Shown piece after piece: positions 6,528-10,508 of a stretch of DNA of 10,508 bases. Under the pieces are notes generated by a model. The model searched no databases. It saw only the letters and a program-made list of their open reading frames with translations, and was not told the DNA's origin. The stretch spans positions 1-10,508 of the forward strand of contig CALGIV010000119.1 in NCBI GenBank assembly GCA_937914785.1. The letters are read 5' to 3'. The stretch's first letter is position 1. Each line of letters begins with the position of its first letter. The position numbers were made by a program, and so were the translations under genes. This stretch comes from an uncultured Eubacteriaceae bacterium. GTDB taxonomy: Bacteria > Bacillota > Clostridia > Eubacteriales > UBA1433.

Positions 6528-6559
6528 AAAACAGGGAGATCGTCTCCCTGTTTTTGTTT
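6528..6559 (+). terminator. Strong rho-independent terminator of the endolysin unit
   Basis: A perfect 12-base-pair stem (AAAACAGGGAGA 6528-6539 with TCTCCCTGTTTT 6543-6554) has a TCG triloop and a T-rich tail. It isolates the lysis-like pair from the phosphate operon. Confidence 0.92.
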
Positions 6560-6569
6560 AACCAATTAC

Positions 6570-6608
6570 TTTACATACTTTTTACATATATATTTTTTTA
6601 TTTTTACT
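6570..6608 (+). promoter_or_regulatory. Probable Pho box (phased TTTACA repeats)
   Basis: TTTACA occurs at 6570-6575 and again at 6581-6586, exactly 11 bases apart, with TTTACT in phase at 6603-6608 (another 22 bases on). The intermediate slot at 6592 is degenerate. Direct TT(A/C/T)ACA repeats with 11-base periodicity are the binding pattern known for PhoP in Bacillus. The site lies just before a PhoB/PhoP-like regulator gene whose operon also encodes a phosphate transporter, so autoregulation on phosphate limitation is likely. Confidence 0.6.
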
Positions 6609-6612
6609 TTCG

Positions 6613-6638
6613 TATAATATGATATAATATGTTATAAA
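6613..6638 (+). promoter_or_regulatory. Promoter region of the phosphate operon with stacked -10 boxes
   Basis: Two perfect TATAAT boxes (6613-6618 and 6623-6628) and TATAAA (6633-6638) follow one another every 10 bases. No consensus -35 box is present; the corresponding region is occupied by the phased TTTACA repeats, as in activator-dependent Pho promoters. Which box is used cannot be told. The start codon is at 6660, with a weak GAGTGG ribosome binding site (6648-6653). Confidence 0.6.
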
Positions 6639-6659
6639 TTTATCAAAGAGTGGCTGTGC

Positions 6660-7328
6660 ATGATTTATATTGTTGAAGATGACCGCGAAATTCGTGAGAT
6701 GATTGGCTATGCCTTAAAAAACAGTGGATTTGAAGTGGCAGGCCTCGCTGACGGCAATCAGTTGGACGCTGCTGTTGAAGTACAGGTGCCGGAAATGATT
6801 CTGCTGGATATTATGTTGCCCGAAGAAGACGGTCTGGCGGTTTTAAGGCGGCTTCGCGAAGACGAGAGGACGAAAGATGTGCCGATTATGATGGTGACGG
6901 CGAAAACGACAGAGCTGGATAAGGTAAAGGGCTTGGATATGGGGGCAGACGATTATCTGACAAAGCCGTTCGGTATTATGGAGCTGGTCTCGCGCGTTAA
7001 AGCGCTGCTGCGCCGCTCAGCGCCGCGCGACGATGAGGAAATAATTGTTTATGCCGGTATTATGCTGGATGTCCGCCGGCATCTCGTATCGGCTGACGGC
7101 AGGCAATTGGAGCTGACATATAAGGAATACGAATTATTAAAGTATCTGTTAAAAAACAGCGGTATTGTGTTATCGCGTGAAAAAATTATGGACAAAGTAT
7201 GGGGATATGATTTTGAGGGCGAAAGTCGGACGGTAGATATGCATATTAAGACGCTTCGACAGAAGCTGGGGCAAAATGGTGCGCATATCAAAACAATCCG
7301 AAATGTAGGCTATAAACTGGGAGACTGA
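6660..7328 (+). CDS. OmpR/PhoB-family response regulator, probable phosphate regulator
   Basis: This is a 222-residue DNA-binding response regulator. The receiver domain (1-118) has the acidic pocket E6, D7 and D8, phosphoacceptor D50 in LLDIMLP, switch T80 and K102 in TKPF. After a short linker comes a winged-helix OmpR-type domain (about 127-222) with ELTYKEYELLKYL (151-163), the conserved WGYDFEGESRTVDMHI (181-196) and the final RNVGYKL (214-220). All catalytic residues are intact and the length is normal. The kinase gene follows 7 bases after the stop, and a Na+/phosphate cotransporter is third in the operon. Together with the phased TTTACA repeats upstream, this points to a PhoB/PhoP role. 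The domain family itself is certain; the phosphate assignment is inferred from context. Confidence 0.88.
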   Translation: MIYIVEDDREIREMIGYALKNSGFEVAGLADGNQLDAAVEVQVPEMILLDIMLPEEDGLAVLRRLREDERTKDVPIMMVTAKTTELDKVKGLDMGADDYLTKPFGIMELVSRVKALLRRSAPRDDEEIIVYAGIMLDVRRHLVSADGRQLELTYKEYELLKYLLKNSGIVLSREKIMDKVWGYDFEGESRTVDMHIKTLRQKLGQNGAHIKTIRNVGYKLGD

Positions 7329-7335
7329 AAGCCTT

Positions 7336-8340
7336 ATGATGAAGGACAACATTGCAGCGATTTTTTCCATCATCCGGCATATGTCGGAGGGCGTTTTGTT
7401 TTTGGATCAGGACGGCCGGATTTTGGCTGCCAATGAAAATATACGCGCCTGTTTGTCTCTGGGCGGGGATGTCGCAGGCAGAAAGATCGATGAAATCAGT
7501 GGGAATTTAGAGTTGAATGCGTGTATTGATGAGGCGCTTAGGGGACATAGTAAGTGGAAATATGCATATGTGGGTGAGCGTTATGTTCAAATACATGCAA
7601 ATCCGGTTTTTGCAGAGAAGGTGCAAATCGGTACGGTTGTGTTGCTGTTTGGCATCAGTGAACAGATCCAAATGGAAAAGGTCAAGCAGCAATTCAGTGC
7701 GAATGTGTCACACGAGTTAAAGACACCGCTGACGTCGATTTCCGGTTATGCGGAGATGATTGAAACCGGTATGGCAAAGGAAGAAGATGTGCGCAACTTT
7801 GCGGCGCGCATCCATAAAGAGGCGCATAGATTGCTGGAATTGATCAGTGATATCATACGCCTTTCGGAATTGGATGAGGAAAAAGAGATACTGCGTTCTG
7901 AGCCGGTCAATTTGATGGAGATCGCGGATGAGTGTGCAGATATTTTATTGATGTCGGCGAAGAAACGGGATGTTTCGCTGCATATAGAAGGCCGGTCGGC
8001 TGTCGTCATTGGCGATCGGGGGTTGATTTTCGAGTTGGTGTACAACCTTTGTGATAACGCAATTCGTTATAACCGATACGGTGGCAGCGTGGTTCTTTCA
8101 GTAGGGGAGAATCAGATCTCGGTAAAGGATACCGGCATTGGGATTCCGAAAGAACATCAAGGCAGAATTTTTGAACGATTTTATCGTGTTGATGAATCGC
8201 GCTCAAAAAAAACGGGTGGTACCGGATTGGGACTTGCGATTGTTAAACATATTGCCGAACGGCAACGGGCAACGCTGGAACTATCCAGCGAAGAAGGTGT
8301 GGGTACAGAGATCATCGTTCGGTTTTTCGAAGCATTGTAG
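7336..8340 (+). CDS. Soluble PhoR-like PAS histidine kinase
   Basis: This 334-residue sensor kinase is the likely partner of the regulator just upstream. A PAS domain occupies about 9-108 (note GVLFLDQDGRILAANE, 19-34). A HisKA dimerisation domain follows with H126 in FSANVSHELKTPLTSI, the PhoR/WalK-type H-box (120-135). The ATPase domain (about 225-332) has the N box (N237 and N241 in YNLCDNAIRY), the G1 box DTGIGI (265-270) and the G2 box GGTGLGLAIV (294-303). Unlike classic PhoR, there is no transmembrane helix: the PAS domain begins almost at the first residue. Two adjacent ATG codons (7336 and 7339) are possible starts, and the only Shine-Dalgarno-like sequence (GGGAGA, 7319-7324) is rather far away. 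The kinase must sense something inside the cell or through a membrane partner, for which the PhoU-bearing transporter encoded next is a good candidate. Confidence 0.88.
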   Translation: MMKDNIAAIFSIIRHMSEGVLFLDQDGRILAANENIRACLSLGGDVAGRKIDEISGNLELNACIDEALRGHSKWKYAYVGERYVQIHANPVFAEKVQIGTVVLLFGISEQIQMEKVKQQFSANVSHELKTPLTSISGYAEMIETGMAKEEDVRNFAARIHKEAHRLLELISDIIRLSELDEEKEILRSEPVNLMEIADECADILLMSAKKRDVSLHIEGRSAVVIGDRGLIFELVYNLCDNAIRYNRYGGSVVLSVGENQISVKDTGIGIPKEHQGRIFERFYRVDESRSKKTGGTGLGLAIVKHIAERQRATLELSSEEGVGTEIIVRFFEAL

Positions 8341-8349
8341 GGAGGATAT

Positions 8350-10140
8350 ATGAATATATTTTCAATCTTGACGCTGATTGGCGGGCTGGCATTTTTTCTG
8401 TTCGGAATGAATGTTATGTCTACCGGCCTTGAAAAGATGTCCGGCGGAAAGCTGGAGACGACGCTGGAGAAGATGACGTCGACTAAATTTAAAAGCCTTG
8501 CGCTCGGTGCCGGCATTACGATTGCGATCCAGTCGTCGTCTGCGATGATGGTGATGCTTGTGGGGCTGGTGAATTCGGGCATTATGCAGTTTGGTCAGAC
8601 GATCGGCATTATTATGGGGTCCAACATCGGTACGACGCTGACGGCCTGGCTGCTTAGTCTGACGGGGATTGAAAGCTCCAACTTTTTAATTCAGATGTTA
8701 AAACCGGAGTCGTTTGCGCCGATCCTCGCATTTATCGGCATCTGTATGCTGATGCTGTCGAAGAACGGCAGGAAGAAGGATATCGGCAGTGTTTTGGTTG
8801 GCTTTGCCGTTTTAATGCAGGGGATGACCCTGATGAGCAGCGCGGTGAAACCGCTTGCGGATATGCCCGAATTTACCAGAATCTTAACGATGTTTGCCAA
8901 TCCGATTATCGGTGTTCTGATCGGCACAATTTTTACGGGCGTTATTCAAAGCTCGGCGGCCTCTGTCGGGATTTTGCAGGCGCTTTCGCTGACCGGAAGC
9001 ATTACGTATCAGATGGCGATCCCGATTATTATGGGCCAGAATATCGGTACCTGCGTAACGTCGCTGATTTCGAGTATCGGCACGAATACAAACGCAAAGC
9101 GTGTCGCGGCCGTGCATATTTATTTTAACCTGATCGGGACGATCATCTGCCTGGTGGTGTATTATGGACTCAACGCAATCTTTCGCTTTGCTTTTGTCGA
9201 TACGGCGATCGGGCCTTTCGGCATTGCCGTCGTACACAGTATTTTCAACGTAGCGACGACGTTTTTATTACTGCCGTTTACGAAGCAGTTGGAAAAACTC
9301 GCTTGTATGACGGTGCGGGAAAAGCGCATCAAAGGCGTTATCGTGCCGGAAGAATACACATTGCTGGACAAACGTCTGCTGCATTCGCCTTCTTTTGCAA
9401 TCGACCATTGCCGTAATATGACGGTGAATATGGCGGAAATGGCGTGCGATACGATGGTAGCGGCGATCGGGCTGTTCGACCGTTTCGAAGAAGCGGTCGC
9501 AAAGATGGTGCGTGAAAATGAAAATACGATTGATTTATATGAAGATAAAATAGGCTCCTATCTTGTTAAACTGAGCGGAAAAGAGCTGACGGATGAGGAC
9601 AGCAAAGAAGTCTCGAAGCTGCTGCATATTATCGGCGATATCGAGCGTATCGGCGATCATGCGGTAAACGTGATGCAGAGCGCAAAAGAAATGTATGAAA
9701 AGAAAATTCGTTTCTCGCCGGAAGCGACGCGCGAGTTGGCCGTAGCCAACCAGGCCTTGATTGAGATTTTGACGATGACGCTTCGCGCATTAAAAGAAAA
9801 TGATGTTGAGTTGGCTTACAATGTAGAGCCGCTGGAGCAGGTCATCGACGAATTGCGTGCAGAGATGAAAATCCGCCATATTATTCGCTTAAAGGAAGGC
9901 ATGTGTACCATTGAGTTGGGCTTTATTTATTCCGACTTATTGACGAGTTATGAACGTGTGGGCGATCACTGTTCAAATATTGCCATCTGTCTGATCCAGA
10001 TCAGGGCGTCTGAGAACTTTGATATTCACGGATATATGGATGAGGTGAAGACTTCCGGTCACCCCGGCTATCAGGAAGCGTTTAACCGTTATAAGAAAAC
10101 GTATGAATTGCCGCAGCGTGCGTTTATTCATATTGATTGA
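8350..10140 (+). CDS. Na+/phosphate cotransporter (PNaS family) with C-terminal PhoU-like domain
   Basis: This 596-residue membrane protein is predicted to import phosphate with sodium. The N-terminal half (about 1-312) has the two inverted repeats of the family: QSSSA (61-65) with GSNIGTT (90-96), and QSSAAS (200-205) with GQNIGT (229-234), set among some eight hydrophobic segments. The second half (about 350-555) is a PhoU-like helical domain. Its metal-binding repeat motifs are DIERIGDHAVN (430-440) and SYERVGDHCSNIA (533-545), with acidic residues also in LYEDK (396-400). GGAGG (8341-8345) is the ribosome binding site; it starts right after the kinase stop, so this is the third gene of the operon. 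The length is usual for the NptA/YjbB-like group with a PhoU tail. The direction of transport is not certain: YjbB of E. coli is described as an exporter under high phosphate. The Pho-like promoter argues for import here. Confidence 0.92.
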   Translation: MNIFSILTLIGGLAFFLFGMNVMSTGLEKMSGGKLETTLEKMTSTKFKSLALGAGITIAIQSSSAMMVMLVGLVNSGIMQFGQTIGIIMGSNIGTTLTAWLLSLTGIESSNFLIQMLKPESFAPILAFIGICMLMLSKNGRKKDIGSVLVGFAVLMQGMTLMSSAVKPLADMPEFTRILTMFANPIIGVLIGTIFTGVIQSSAASVGILQALSLTGSITYQMAIPIIMGQNIGTCVTSLISSIGTNTNAKRVAAVHIYFNLIGTIICLVVYYGLNAIFRFAFVDTAIGPFGIAVVHSIFNVATTFLLLPFTKQLEKLACMTVREKRIKGVIVPEEYTLLDKRLLHSPSFAIDHCRNMTVNMAEMACDTMVAAIGLFDRFEEAVAKMVRENENTIDLYEDKIGSYLVKLSGKELTDEDSKEVSKLLHIIGDIERIGDHAVNVMQSAKEMYEKKIRFSPEATRELAVANQALIEILTMTLRALKENDVELAYNVEPLEQVIDELRAEMKIRHIIRLKEGMCTIELGFIYSDLLTSYERVGDHCSNIAICLIQIRASENFDIHGYMDEVKTSGHPGYQEAFNRYKKTYELPQRAFIHID

Positions 10141-10155
10141 TGCGTAATTTTGTGT

Positions 10156-10180
10156 AAAGCCCATTTTATTGGGCTTTTTT
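10156..10180 (+). terminator. Rho-independent terminator of the phosphate operon
   Basis: AAAGCCCA (10156-10163) pairs with TGGGCTTT (10170-10177) around a 6-base loop and continues into a run of six T. It lies 15 bases after the transporter stop codon. Confidence 0.88.
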
Positions 10181-10189
10181 GTTGTATTA

Positions 10190-10198
10190 TGATATACT
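10190..10198 (+). promoter_or_regulatory. Candidate extended -10 promoter for the last gene
   Basis: TGATATACT fits TGnTATAaT with one mismatch. No clear -35 box precedes it; the region upstream is the terminator. It lies about 43 bases before the ATG at 10242, and AAGGAG (10231-10236) is the ribosome binding site. Confidence 0.45.
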
Positions 10199-10241
10199 GA
10201 ATGATAACATTGAAATAAGATATTTTGCATAAGGAGAAAGT

Positions 10242-10508
10242 ATGAAAGCTTGGAGAGGAACCAGAAGAGTCATTTTAATCACGCTAGTTTTGGTATGTTT
10301 TCTTTTTTTGTCGACGGTTGCTTTTGCAGAAGCAGCCACTGTTAAGGTACAGCATCGGTATGCGGACAATGCGGTCGTAACGGAAGAGAAAGAGATTGTG
10401 TTAAATGAACCGACGGATTTATCCGATTGGGTGCAGACGTCTTATAAAAACAACACAGATGAATTTAATCGTGTAGAGGTTGTGCGCACGCCTATTGATT
10501 ATACATAC
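10242..10508 (+). CDS. Partial gene for an exported protein of unknown function
   Basis: A frame opens with ATG at 10242, five bases after AAGGAG, and stays open for 89 codons to the right edge. Residues 1-32 form a clear Sec signal peptide: basic start (KAWRGTRR), hydrophobic core (VILITLVLVCFLFLSTV) and an AFAEAA cleavage region around 27-32. A lipobox is not evident: the cysteine at 19 is inside the core. The visible mature part (from about residue 30) is polar and acidic, with several Val, Thr and Tyr residues suggesting beta structure, but no domain can be named. It has its own promoter and is separated from the phosphate operon by a terminator, so it need not be related to phosphate. 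Confidence 0.75.
   Translation, partial: MKAWRGTRRVILITLVLVCFLFLSTVAFAEAATVKVQHRYADNAVVTEEKEIVLNEPTDLSDWVQTSYKNNTDEFNRVEVVRTPIDYTY

Noticed and set aside
8181..9371. Minus-strand open frames of 66 to 133 codons opposite the kinase end and the transporter.
   Set aside because: They are complementary shadows of strongly supported genes, with no domain sense in translation.

Overview
The window looks like chromosomal DNA of a low-to-mid GC member of the Bacillota. I lean towards Negativicutes from the flavour of the proteins, but this is an inference and no marker gene here proves it. Genes have AGGAGG-type ribosome binding sites, T-tailed hairpin terminators and TATAAT promoters. I see no rRNA, tRNA, CRISPR array, transposase or integrase.

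Layout. (1) Minus strand, 1-1919: a 600-residue FkbH-type HAD protein with an extra cysteine-rich N-terminal region. It overlaps by 4 bases the start of another gene that runs off the left edge. (2) A divergent promoter region, then on the plus strand a TTG-started CtBP-like D-2-hydroxyacid dehydrogenase (2108-3085) closed by a strong terminator. (3) A bicistron behind an extended -10 promoter: a stand-alone V4R sensor with a complete zinc-site signature (3249-3776) and a cytoplasmic PAS-GGDEF diguanylate cyclase with all key residues (3811-5094). (4) A 351-base gap holding a probably broken two-helix membrane microprotein and a terminator. (5) A lysis-like pair: an unsecreted endolysin with two peptidoglycan-binding repeats and an M15 peptidase domain (5446-6210), and a small membrane-anchored coiled-coil protein (6214-6522), ended by a near-ideal terminator. 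(6) A phosphate module: 11-bp phased TTTACA boxes, a PhoB/PhoP-like response regulator, a PhoR-like kinase without membrane segments, and a Na+/phosphate cotransporter with a C-terminal PhoU-like domain (6660-10140), then a terminator. (7) The start of a gene for an exported protein of unknown function, cut by the right edge.

How the parts work together. The phosphate module reads as a self-contained uptake-and-sensing operon: regulator, soluble PAS kinase and a transporter that carries its own PhoU domain, preceded by its probable binding sites. The V4R/PAS-GGDEF pair reads as a small-molecule-responsive input to c-di-GMP signalling, split over two proteins. The endolysin pair looks like a domesticated or remnant phage lysis cassette, because no other phage genes are near it.
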